Shown one piece after another: positions 49,945 through 61,031 of a stretch of 64,000 nucleotides of DNA. Within the stretch, counting starts at the first letter, position 1. Each line of letters begins with the position of its first letter. The stretch is from Pontederia crassipes (taxonomy: Eukaryota > Streptophyta > Magnoliopsida > Commelinales > Pontederiaceae). A model generated the notes under the pieces. It searched no databases, was not told the origin of the DNA, and saw only the letters and a program-made list of their open reading frames with translations. The stretch covers positions 33,562,171-33,626,170 of the forward strand of contig CM060194.1 of NCBI GenBank assembly GCA_030549335.1, written 5' to 3'. The translations under genes and the position numbers were made by a program.

Positions 49945-50699
49945 GGTGCTAGACTTTTTGAAGTTGCTAATCTTTCTCTTGATGAACCTAATTTGAAAGT
50001 TGTATTTTTCATTGATGATGGAGAAGGAACTAGTGAAATTGACATTGCTAAAGAATGAAATTGTTGTATAATGATCATTTTGAGAAGTTAGTATTATGAA
50101 ACTATTAAAATTATGTTATGACACAATTTTGCTATTGATTATAACATTTTATCTTATGAAATATTAACCTATTATATATATTTATATTATTTATAATTAA
50201 TATATATTACCGTACTCGTATCTTAATATTTTAAAAATTATCGTACTTCATACTCGTACCGAGTATCGGTACCGTATCCGTACCTATGCAACATAGTTTA
50301 TAGGTGAGACCAAAGCTATATGAAATAACTAGAATATAAACAATCTACAGTGAAGAGCCATGAAACAAAAACATTAAAGCTCTAATTTTGAACCCATATA
50401 TTTCTTTCAGCCAAGACACAGAAATTCGAAGCAACCATTGCTTCCAGTCAGAAAACCTTTTCACTTTTGCACAAATTATAACGATTAAAGAAAAGTTCTG
50501 AAACACAGCAGACGTTGACCAAAACACTGAGATTCCTGTTTGCACAATCCAATGGTAAAAAAAATACCACAACCATCATATCCCACCAAAGAGAAGCAAA
50601 AAGATATGACAGAAACAAAAGAAGCCGAAGTAGGAAAACACAAAAAGAAAGGAGCTTTAGATCGAGCAATACTTACACAACAAATATCTTGGCCGACAT

Positions 50700-50880
50700 T
50701 GTTGTTGTTGATGAGTATTCGGAGTTCTTACGCGCAAGGTTGATCGAGAGGGAGAGCAACAAAAAAAAAAAAAAAGACGAGAACGATTTGTGCTGTTCTG
50801 TTCTTTGTGCCTCGTTCTGTGACTGCGGGTTCTGCTGCGTTTATTAATAGTTTATATTTAATAAATAAATTATTTTATAT
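50700..50880 (-). promoter_or_regulatory. Promoter region of copy 2, broken at the TATA position
   Basis: The leader stays similar to copy 1 up to AAACGCAGCAGAACCC. Copy 1 continues with the TATA box and onward, whereas copy 2 switches to MITE-like AT-rich DNA (TTAATAGTTTATATTTAATAAA, split here as TTAATAGTTTATAT plus TTAATAAA). An accidental AT-rich replacement could still serve as a TATA element. Confidence 0.55.
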
Positions 50881-50889
50881 AAGAAATGT

Positions 50890-52906
50890 GTGAGAGAGAA
50901 AATAAGAAAAGATAAAAAATGAAATTAAAACAATTGGTTTCTGTCACACAAAAGAAATTAAAAAAAATGGAATCGCTATAATGGCCTGATTTCACAAAAT
51001 CAGATTCAAACTTCCGATTCACACTATTTCTTTGTCAAATGGGAAAGAATAAATATAAAAAAAAATCGATTAACATCGAGGATGTAAGGGGATTAGTTTG
51101 ACTGAATAAAAAGGTAAATTAAATGTTTTCTGATCAAATTAATCACAATTCCGTTAAATAATATCAAATTTTGAACGCTTGGGCAAACTTTTGTGGTTTT
51201 ATGACGTCATTAAATGGTTCCAATAAAATAAGCAAATGTTGCCAACCCACCACCGTATTTGACGAGGATGCTACTTTTTTTTTACTTACGTAGGTGCCAG
51301 CAAAGCATGACGAGACGCAAACTCGAGATCTATCATTGATATTATAAATCATTTTCTGTTCTTTTTTTTTCGTCTATTTACGGGATACGATAATTAATTC
51401 ATAATAATTGGTACCCTTAATAAGTGAATTAAGTTAAGATTGCGTTTGCTTATTGATCTTTCTTTGAAATCCTAATATTTCAAAGGATATGATAACTTGA
51501 AATCATATTTCAGAACATAAAATATAATTACATTTGTTTTTAATTTAAGTTCGAAATTTATAATAGAAAAAAGTCATTGAAATATGAAATAAAACTTCAA
51601 ATGTGAAATTACTTCTCATTTTAAAAAAAATAAAATTGGCCCATTCAATTGCCTCCAAAATTTAAGATTATCAAATACATTTTAATATAACACACTTTCA
51701 AATATTAACACTAACATGCCTCCAATAATGCATCCAAATAAATAGCAAACACATCTGAGAGAGAGAGAGAGCGCGCAATGCATTTAGCATTAAATATTAG
51801 GTTTAAATTTTAACGTCATAGTTAAAATTATTCAAACATTAATAGTCATAATATTTCGAAAGACGTTGCACGACATGACATGGGATGTGATGGAAAATTT
51901 TGAGACATTTAAAAATCGTTTCTCAAAAAGGAAAATAAAAATCATTGCCGAAAAAAAAAAGAAAATAAAAATAAGCATCCATCTACGTGGACCAAATTTG
52001 TTAGATATTATTATCGTTTCAATATTAAACTTAATTAATTATTTAAAATATTATAATTAAATCCATATTGGTTGTAACTAGAATAAATTGATTGAAAAAT
52101 AAATAAATTTGAATCCCTCAAACATTTATTTATTTTTATATTTATCTTTCTTTGCATTACGTTCTTGAGCATCCATTTGTAATAAAAAAAGATTGCTTTT
52201 TTTAACAAATAAAATCATCAGTTTAAAATTAGTGACCCTAACAAAACAATGAAGAAATTCAACCCAAATATTTTTTTTTTAAAAAATATTATTTATTATA
52301 TTTATGAAATCACTCTCATCTTTAAAATAATATTTCATCTCCTCTTTTCTCGTTGATTGAGTATTATTATTGTCCTAATTTTTTACTCTAGCCGTACATG
52401 AACATTAGAGTATTTTGAACTGATATGTGATAATATGCTATGTATTTATATGGGAAAAAAATTAAATTTTAGCGTTTGATTGGATAGTCACCTACCTAAG
52501 TAAAATCTAATTAATAAAAAAAAAACTTGACCTTTCGTAGTTTCGTACCCAAAGAACATGGAAAAAGGGAAAGGTAAATTTCCTCTATCTTTCAACTAGT
52601 GGACATTTAATGCCTTTTTATTATGGGAACACACTATTTTCTATATTAACATTGCGATCAAAAGCGTATTAAAATCTGAATAAAGGCATGTTTCAGAAGC
52701 TTAATCCTCCAATTGGAATAGCGTGAGTTAATTTTGTGTATATACTCAATTTTCGTTATCTAATCCTAAGACATATATGCTGCCAATCAGCCTTCTTGCT
52801 TAAATGCTTTGATTTTGATTTAATTTGTCAATTCATACAAAAAGAAACATAGACAGACAGAAGAAGAAAGCAACTAGTCTCCCTCTCGAAAGCTTATTGT
52901 GCAATC
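50890..52906. repeat. Copy 2-3 spacer made of blocks shared with the copy 1-2 spacer
   Basis: 50890-51186, 51215-51294, 51791-51885 and 52404-52906 match, in order, 23755-24018, 30697-30770, 30891-30998 and 31324-31760. The collinear order shows both spacers descend from one sequence. The intervening stretches (51295-51790 and 51886-52403) are AT-rich, with a GA run near 51757, and show no gene. Confidence 0.88.
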
Positions 52907-53052
52907 TAAAGTAAGAGAAAGGAATTGACACCATTGATGGATGGCAAACATTTAAATCACATGCGATACTTGACAATCATTTAAATCTATACCTATAGGA
53001 CAGCATTCCATTTTATTTACTGATTCCAAGAGGACAAGGTAGACTCTCCACT

Positions 53053-56000
53053 TCAAGAGGATGATCCCTTGAGCTTCTTTGTGATGCCAGCAAAGTGCTG
53101 TCCCTGATGAAAGGCCTGCTCCAGCTCAATCTCAGTTGGGAGCCTTGAGCCATCCCCAGCAAATGTCCCGGCGCCATAAGGACTGCCACCCTTCACCTGC
53201 CCCATCTCAAACATTTTTGCTCCGAATGTGTACCCGATTGGCACAAAGATCATTCCATGATGGGCCAGCTGAGTTATGGCCGTCAAACTGCAGGAGAAAA
53301 AAGGAAGCTTTTTTCAGAACCTAAAAGGATACAGGTTCGCTTTCAATTGCGGGATCACAAAGAAGAGAAAGAAAAAAACGAACTCCAGAATCTGGGTTTT
53401 ATTATTTTCAACCTTTTAGTACCGGTTTACGCTACTGAAATGCACAACAATAGTTCTGAAATCAATCTGATATGAAGCAAGTGGCTAAGACAATCCTAAA
53501 GTATATTTCCCAGACTTCTTAACGGGTTAACAATGAAATGATTTCCTGTTAAGGTTTTGTTTCTGTTGTTACCTGGGAAGCAAGAGAAACACAGTGCACG
53601 AGGAGAACATGCACAAGTTTCCCTATTCATCTTCAAGAGGGCCCACGTAGAGAGGATATTCACAATGCTGAATAGTTGAGGAAATGACTTTTTTTTTCCT
53701 GGATCTACTAATTCATGTATGAAGGCAACGGAACATGGTATTCGAGTTATCGATTGACGTGATACTTGGCAAAGTTATCCTCAACCGAAATTATAAGATT
53801 CCATCTAATCTTATAGGTAGTGCAGATGCTTATGCAGAGAAAAGAAAAGAAACATGTCAATGTTAATGGATAAACTGCATCAACAAACAAATTTTCGAGG
53901 CGAACTTTCTGCAGAGGAGAGCTGACCCTCTCTGTTCTACAGTTAAATTTATGTTTTCTAAACTAGTTTGGATTTAATGCAATTTGCCAAGATTATTTGA
54001 AGCTATTGCAATTTACAAAGAAAGCAAGCGAACTTACGGTGTTGTTTCTTGACCACCACCTTGGGTTCCAGTGGAGTAAAAGATTCCTGCAGGCTTGCCC
54101 GCAAGTTGCTGTGTCCTCCAAAGTCCTCCGGTGGAATCAAGAAATGCTTTGAATTGTGCCGCCATCATGCCGAACCTTGTTGGGAACCCAATTAGAATTC
54201 CATCAGCTTCGGCAAGCTTGTCAGCTGTGATGATTGGCACATCGCTCTTAGGAGGTGCCCCCATCTTTCCAAGTACCTCTTCTGACAAAATTTCAGCCAC
54301 CTGTCAAGAAAAAAGTTGATTGTGAATCTAAAAAGTGTGACTGAAAAACAATCAGAAAATTTACTAGCATATGCAACAATTTTGTGGAATTTTTATAATT
54401 TGGAAAAGCAAATGACATGTAACCATATAGATGATAATTTTTTTTAATTTAAATATGATGAGTCTATAATATTGAACGTTGCATTTTCAGAAAATTAGAA
54501 GATTCCATGATATGATTGTAATCTGTCATCATGTTTGTATCAGGCAGATGATAATAACACAAAAGTAGCACACATGATTTTATCAGAAAATTAGAAGATT
54601 CCATGATATGCTTGTATATTGCAAAACAAAATATATTCAGACTGACCTGCCAAAGTTCAACTTCCACTCCTTCAACAGATGAGGCACCCTTTTTTATCTC
54701 ATGAGCTAGTTTCTCAACATGTCCATACATTGAGTAGTATCTACAAGATTTTAGAACCATCATTTATGCTTAAACCAACTTAGTTCCAGATGAACAATGT
54801 TATACAACGAATCAAACTAGCTGCTTTACACTTTCTATTGAAAGATGTCTTCTACATTTATACTTCAGTTCCACGACATATGATTTACAAATATCCTTTT
54901 TCTAAACATATAATGGAACTGGTTATATTGATATAATAGACAGCAAAACAATATACTTGTCATAGAAAATATCATGCAGCACTATCCAATGATAGAGACA
55001 AGAACTTTGACTCAACTTCACATAAATCATATTCTGATAGCTTTAAGACAAAATAAAAGCTGAATGAATACACCAAAGTTCGATCAAATAACTGCTTAGT
55101 CATCATTGCCAACCAAACATGGTAGATATGCACAATAGCATGAGTCATCTGAGTCGATCATGGATATAATCAACTGTGTGCTTTTATGATGTATGAGCTG
55201 AGTTACTGAAAAGCAGTAGTTGAATGGATAAAAGAAAAGATTAATTCGGTCGAGATGTTCTTATATTATTTTTGGGTCAAATATCCTTCTTATCGATTAT
55301 CAAATACTCCATTTTATTCTTCCATTTGACAGTCACAAGGAAATATAAATGAATCAATATATTTTCAAGAAGTAGAGTGACTAGAGTCTCGTGCATCAAA
55401 TCAAGTTTATAAATAAATTACAAGGAGAATAAATTCTAGGCTAATTGAGGAAAAGCACGCTAGTGGTTTTATTTACAGATTTAAATATCAATTTCCGTAT
55501 GTTCTGATTTTAAAACTTTAAAAGTAAGAACCAACTTGAATAGATCATCCACACACAGTCTGGGATTTAAACTAAAGCTCTTTGAAGTTACAGATTTCGT
55601 AGAGGATATTTTACAAAGTCGCAGAGTCCAAAATATAATGAAACTAAGAAATGTCTCTCCACCATTAGAAATTTCGGTTCTTTTTCTTTTAAGGTTTGGT
55701 TACTAATAGAGCGGAATGGTCCATGTAGCCGACCGTGGGATAAGGTTTTGTTGTTGTTGTTATCCACATTTAGCCTAGAAATTTAATTCTATCAATATTA
55801 TGCAGCTAAATTTCCCCTATTCGAGTCTGATAGTTGCATCATTTATTCATTTTATACAGAAAATAATTAGAAATAGATCGCTCTAAATATTTTAAAAAAA
55901 AAATTATATATATAGATCAAGATATCATCTGAAACCAAAGAAGATGTCGATCAAAATAAACCAAAACGATAAATTTCTCCTCCGATACGCACAAGAGAGA

Positions 56001-56210
56001 AAGAAACAAGCAATCACTGGTCACAAAACAAGCAACCACACGGTTTAAGATTGCCGCGGAACAAGCCATAAGAACTCGCGAAGAATGAAATGATGGAACA
56101 ACAAGCCGGCATTAAATCAAGATCAAGGGGAGACACACCTACGGAAGAAGAAAAAGAGATGAAGCCTTTGGATCGTGAAATGCTTACATTACGAAGATCT
56201 TGGTCGCCAT
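53053..56210 (-). CDS. FQR1: NAD(P)H:quinone oxidoreductase, FQR1/WrbA-type, copy 3 (intact)
   Basis: Exons 56210-56188, 54740-54647, 54300-54038 and 53287-53053 join at GT-AG introns to give 204 aa, the length of Arabidopsis FQR1. It has the FMN loop [27 protein letters not shown] (the Arg also present in FQR1, Gly in copies 1 and 2), [25 protein letters not shown] and [14 protein letters not shown]. The expected product is a cytosolic flavodoxin-fold enzyme that reduces quinones by two electrons using NAD(P)H. Introns are longer than in copy 1 (1447, 346 and 750 nt) and hold an Au-like SINE tail. It is more diverged from copies 1 and 2 than they are from each other, so it represents the older branch of the array. 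Confidence 0.96.
55690..55770 (+). mobile_element. Au-like SINE 3' tail
   Basis: GGTCCATGTAGCCGACC followed by GGGATAAGGTTTTGTTGTTG is the characteristic 3' end of Au-type plant SINEs, which finish in TTG repeats. Only the 3' part is seen, in intron 1 of copy 3. Confidence 0.7.
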
Positions 56211-56349
56211 CGACGGAGTGCTCGGAGTTGTTCCGCGGTAAAACGGGAGGGAGGGCGATCAACAAAAAAAATAAAAAAATAAAGCAACCTTTTTGTTTGA
56301 TGGTACTTGCTCTGTGCGTGTTGTGCAGGGAAGAGGAGGGGCCGCAGGG

Positions 56350-56360
56350 CGATATATGTA
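56350..56360 (-). promoter_or_regulatory. Possible TATA box of copy 3
   Basis: Minus-strand TACATATATC lies about 145 bp upstream of the ATG in otherwise GC-rich leader DNA. Weaker than the motif in copy 1. Confidence 0.35.
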
Positions 56361-56573
56361 GCGCTAGCAGTGACCTTCGTGGTAGAGCGGAAGAGTAGCT
56401 CCTACTACCCCTTTAAACGGCCCGAAAGTGTCGTTAGTTTTTTTATTATTTATTCTAGATAAACGTTAGTTTATTTCTAACAATAGAAGGAACTATTATT
56501 TTTTGAACATTGAAACTATTGTTCATTATTCTTGCAAGTTAGTTAAAACTCAACAGGATTTACACACATTTCC

Positions 56574-57447
56574 CGATGTTATTAAAATCGGACCGGCCAC
56601 CCGACCGGACGATCAATTGGGTCGTGGTTGGACCGGTTTGATCGGATTCAACCGGATTCAATCGAATTTATTAAATTAATATTATTTAAAAATAATTATA
56701 TATATATTAATAAATATTATATAATGCTTATATTTCATAATAAAATATAATAAACAAATATTTAATTAAATATTAATATTCATAAAAAGAGTTTGAATTC
56801 TTATTATTAATATAGTATATTAATTATTTTATTTTATTCTTCAATACTAGTTTAGGGTGATAATATATTAATTAATTTTGACATATATCACTCTCATGTT
56901 TATTTTTTTCTTTACTTTAATTTTTAATATTTTTATTTTTCTATTTCCATTAATTCCTCTCTCCCCATTAATTCCCATATTTATTTACTTTTTATAATAA
57001 AAAGATTAGAATTTTTAATATTCATAAAAAAACTTTAAGTTATTATTATTGATATACTATATTAATTATTTTATACTATTTTGTTATGATAATAAATTAA
57101 TTTAATTTTCCACACATCACACTTACTTCCTTTTATTTTCTTCTTTAATTTCATTTTAATACTTTCCATTTTTATTTCCATTAATTCCTCTCCCATATTG
57201 ATTTCCCACATTTATTTCCTTTTTAATTTTTACCAATTCTTAATTCAAATACTTTCTCATTTTCTACATTCCTCTCTAACTTTTTATTTCCTATTTTTAC
57301 TTTTAGTTTCTATTTTTTTTTCACTTTATATGTTGAATTGATTTTTTTTCCGGTTTAGTGGTTGAACCGGTTTTTACCGGTTGAACTTCAATTCCGTTTT
57401 TCATATTAATTCGGACCGGACCAGCAACCGGTTCGTTAATAACCATG
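56574..57447. mobile_element. ACCGG-rich foldback element, second good copy
   Basis: Ends CGATGTTATTAAAATCGG and, complemented, CATGGTTATTAACGAACCGG resemble those of the copy at 20892. GGACCGG-rich arms surround an AT-rich core. The 8-bp duplication ACATTTCC (56566-56573, 57448-57455) is perfect. Non-coding. Confidence 0.82.
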
Positions 57448-57455
57448 ACATTTCC

Positions 57456-58800
57456 AATTCAAAATTTGAAATTCATAATTATTTTTATTTTGGGAATTGC
57501 GGCAGTATAATTTTTCTCTGTAATTTTTTATATCTTATGTTATTTTTTACTGATCTTGGCCTCATTTAAAAAAAAGGAAAAAAATCAGAATTATATTTTG
57601 ATTAATTCTAAATTATTTCTTTTTTTGTTATATTAATCTTATATATATATCGATATGTTCAAGCATTTTAGAAATTACGTTCATCTTAAATTTAAGTGAT
57701 TTTTTAAAATGTTTGATATTTTTGTATTTATTATTTTGTTGAAATTTATTTGTTAAAAAATATATCAATATATACATTGTTTGAATTTCTAATTCAAAAT
57801 TTTTAAATAAATTATTCAAATTTAAATATTTATTTTATAAAAAATGTTGAATTTAATTAAATTTGAATTTGGGTTTTAGATAAATATTCTTTAAAAAAGG
57901 GGAGCTTTTCAATACTCTTGACACAATTTTTTATTCATTCTTGTCATCCAATATAACTAGTATACGCACGATGTGCGGATAGTGTAAAAAATGTGTCCCA
58001 TCATTAGTTATAATTTTATATTTTATTTAAATAATAATAATTATAAATTTATGAAATAACTAAATATATATTAATTTTAACCTCGATTATCTCTTTAATG
58101 ATCATTTGAGACTAATTGTTTTTCAAAAGTAACTCATAGAGTAAACCTAATCAAATACAATAAATGAGAAAAAACCCATGTTATTTTAAAAATAACAAAA
58201 ATATATTATAAAATGATAATTTTTATCTCCTGTTACTATTCAAATAGGTGATAGAAATAATTTTAATACAAATACATAATTAACTAAGTGCAAAACTTCA
58301 ATTTCCAAAATAGATAAAGCATTATTAATGTTTCTTAGCTTAACATGTACTTTTATTAGTTCAAGAAAATAAATAGTAAAAATGACATTCAATTTTTGAA
58401 TAAATATCCATAGGACCTTTTAACATAAAATAGTATATTAAAACTAAATTTCAAATATGTACATTGTGCAATGCAAGCTAGATATAGAAAAGTAACATCA
58501 TCAATTTTTTTTGTTTTGTTATGAAGAAAAATAGATTATGTGTCTATTTATATAAATTGAAAGGATAATCTTTAAAAATAAAAGTATACATAATATATGC
58601 TTGTAAAAATATAAACAATTTATAATTCCAAACTTATACATAACACAAGTAATTTTGTATCATTTTGTCTATTAATAAGTCATGTTTTTCTAAAAAAATT
58701 GATTCTATTTTATTATTAAAAAATTATTACCCAACTTATCTTTATAATATGTAAAACAAAAAATAAACATAGAAATAATTTTAAAAAATAGAGTTATTTC
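57456..58800. other. Very AT-rich spacer
   Basis: No gene is seen. A small palindromic motif GCACGATGTGC at about 57966 could be a hairpin from a Helitron-like or other end, but nothing else supports that. Confidence 0.45.
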
Positions 58801-59314
58801 CATAAACTTCCCATAAACTATCATGATTTTTTGCATCTAATCTCAAATTATAAACTTATTTTTTTGTATCATTAAACTATCTCGATTTTTCCCCTTTAAT
58901 CCTTCCACATACTTCTCTTACATTTTCTGTTACTTTTGATTTTTCTCATTTATGAAAAGACTAAGTTACCTCTCCCTCTATAACATATCAAATAATAAAT
59001 AGAAAAAAGGAAAAAAATCAGGGAAAATGTAATTAAGTCTTTTCATAAATGGTAAATTTTTTTGTTTACCACTTTAATCCTTCCAACAAATTTTTTTATT
59101 TTTTATATTTGTTATTTCATGGTTTTCTGGAGGGAGCGGTAATTTAATCTTTTCATAAATAAAAAATGGGTAAAATTAGCGGAAGACGTAACAGAAGTGA
59201 TGGGATGACTAAAGTGAAAAAGTCGCGATAGTTTAAGAATAAAAAAATAAGTTCGTAATTTAGGGCTAGACGTGAAAAATCATGATAATTTAGGGAGGTT
59301 TATGAAAATAACCC
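58801..59314. mobile_element. Mutator-like foldback MITE (family A, full copy)
   Basis: Left GAGTTATTTCCATAAACTTC and complemented right GGGTTATTTTCATAAACCTC are long inverted arms with the family's AAACTATC and TAATCCTTCC motifs. The flanks TAAAAAATA and TAAAAAGTA form a 9-bp target duplication with one difference. Non-coding. Confidence 0.8.
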
Positions 59315-59323
59315 TAAAAAGTA

Positions 59324-61031
59324 TGACACAAAATTTGTAAATTTCAATTTTCCAACATGGTTAAATACATTAAATTTAATATCTATTTCTCTTTAATAAT
59401 TATATTTTTACTATTTTGTTATATTTTTATCTGTTATCCTTTATTAATCTTAATCACAATATATTGAAATAAATTGATAAATAGTGGAAGTTATTATTAT
59501 TGAATAATAACTGGATGTTATGCCAGTAGGAAGCCAATTAATAGTTACATATTAATATAGATAAATTTTATATTTTATCTATAATGTTAAAAAAGTTAAA
59601 ATATTGTTGTATTTAGAACATACGGCATCATTGAAGTCATAAAAACATGAATTCTATGGTACCTTAACAAAAAGAAAAAAATAATACAAAATGAGAAGTT
59701 ATAAATAAGTTTAAGTAAGATTTTCATGTTCTAATTTGAACATGGATTGATCTAGCATTTCTAACTTAATATAGTTATTAGAATAATATATTAATTGGTT
59801 AAGTATACATTCCTTTGAAAGACTAAAAATATTAGTAACCATGATTACTAATTTAATATATCTTATTTGGCGTCAAACAAAATATATTGACTTTAAATGG
59901 TAACCGTGATTTTAATTTCTTCTTTTTCTTTCATTTTGCATAAAATCTTACCTTATCTTTAATTAAATAATGTGGACTACTGAATACTATAGTTGGAAAA
60001 TAATTAATACTTAGATATTAATGTTGTTAAATTTGTTGGAAATTGATTACAACTTAAATATTATTTTTAAAAATTTTATATCCTATCTAAAGCTTAAAAT
60101 GCTATTACATTATTTAATTATAGATTGTAATATCACTTACCAAAAAAGTGAACTTTGCCGGTACCTTAACGAAAAAAGACCAATAACAAATAAGTTGTAA
60201 ATAGTGAGATGAAATTAAAAATGAATTTTATATATTAATTAATTATTCAACTATGTAAAAGGCCTAGAAGATTTAAAGAAATTGTCAAAGCAAAGAAACT
60301 ATAATATTAATTTAGAATAATTTGAATTGGTTAAGGCAACCCATCATACCTTTAAGATCCTAATTAAAAAAAAACTTAAGCAATGATAGTATATTAATTT
60401 AGAAAAAATAGGCTTACAACTCACAATCAAAAGAAAGAATGTGAAGATTATTTACCATCCGAATTGTGCGATCTAACCTATTAAAATAAGCCATGTAATA
60501 TAATTATGAATTAAGCCATATAATAGATATGAAATTTCTAATATATTGTTATATATCAAATCGAATTAGTTAGTTAAATCACAATCTTTTTCGTTTATAA
60601 TAAATGAATACATAATAACTAAATAATCAATATAAGAACTAATGCTACATGTAAGTAAGTCCAACAGATTATAAATCATATAATATTATTTGAAGATCAT
60701 GTTGACAATTAATTTTTTGTAGAAATAAAAAGAGTTAGAACAATAATTTAAACCCAAATTGATTAATTCCATCCACGATTAAGTTAATATCATCTACTAG
60801 TTAATGAAAAAATAACCCTTCTGATAAAAATAAACCTCAACAATATAATAAACAAAAAACTATACAGACATACATATGTATACAAATAATATAAGTGCTA
60901 TCAAAATAAAATAATATTATTAAAAAATGGAAAGAATGGAAGTTAAATAATGATATTAAATCAATATTGATGCTACAAACATATCATAAAATATAAGACA
61001 AATTCACATTGGTTTACTTCCTAATATTTAT
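59324..61031. other. Very AT-rich spacer
   Basis: No gene, RNA or repeat boundary was recognised in this stretch. Confidence 0.5.

Larger units (their letters stand above)
44238..50058 (+). pseudogene. hAT transposase (BED zinc finger, RNase H-like core, dimerisation domain), broken
   Basis: Starting MSRGHSTFDAGSP, it carries a BED-like finger (SWHYNYCNITYK...FRVKNHLL, near 44412-44480), then SLVTDSWTDAQRRPLINFM (44942), ITDNAPICKAAG (45130) and FWTPCAVHRLNLALKNI (45197-45247). After the LTR insertion the frame resumes. The C-terminal dimerisation part is seen as WWVMYGSP and a weak KGIGVHILS block (49318-49440), ending VANLSLDEPNLKVVFFIDDG before the stop near 50058. There are several in-frame stops, for example after QDKKSG and MRLL, plus two insertions, so it cannot make transposase. 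Confidence 0.88.
43259..50296 (+). mobile_element. hAT transposon in intron 1 of quinone reductase copy 2
   Basis: Terminal inverted repeats CTGTGATGCACGGGTAC (left) and, complemented, CTATGTTGCATAGGTAC (right) enclose 7038 bp. The 8-bp target duplication is TTTACAGG / TTTATAGG (one difference), and the uninterrupted target ATTTACAGGTGAG is visible in intron 1 of copy 1 near 17067. It contains a BED-finger hAT transposase gene, an LTR-element insertion and a LINE fragment. Confidence 0.92.
40624..50699 (-). pseudogene. FQR1: NAD(P)H:quinone oxidoreductase, FQR1/WrbA-type, copy 2 (3'-truncated)
   Basis: Exons 50699-50677, 41896-41803, 41585-41323 and 40738-40624 keep the same phases and GT-AG sites as copy 1. 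The reading frame would give 164 aa. It matches copy 1 up to KGG (residue 161), then runs into unrelated DNA, adds ELD and stops. The [14 protein letters not shown] block and the C-terminal helix, about 42 residues, are missing. Other changes from copy 1 include M139T, A150C and D31H. Intron 1 has grown to 8.8 kb through a solo LTR in a SINE and a 7-kb hAT. The TATA box seen in copy 1 is gone. The quinone reductase fold is probably incomplete, so I call it a pseudogene, though a shortened transcript cannot be excluded. Confidence 0.9.

Noticed and set aside
57950-58010. Possible Helitron end with GCACGATGTGC hairpin
   Set aside because: Only a short palindrome; no TC start, CTRR end or Rep/helicase sequence nearby.
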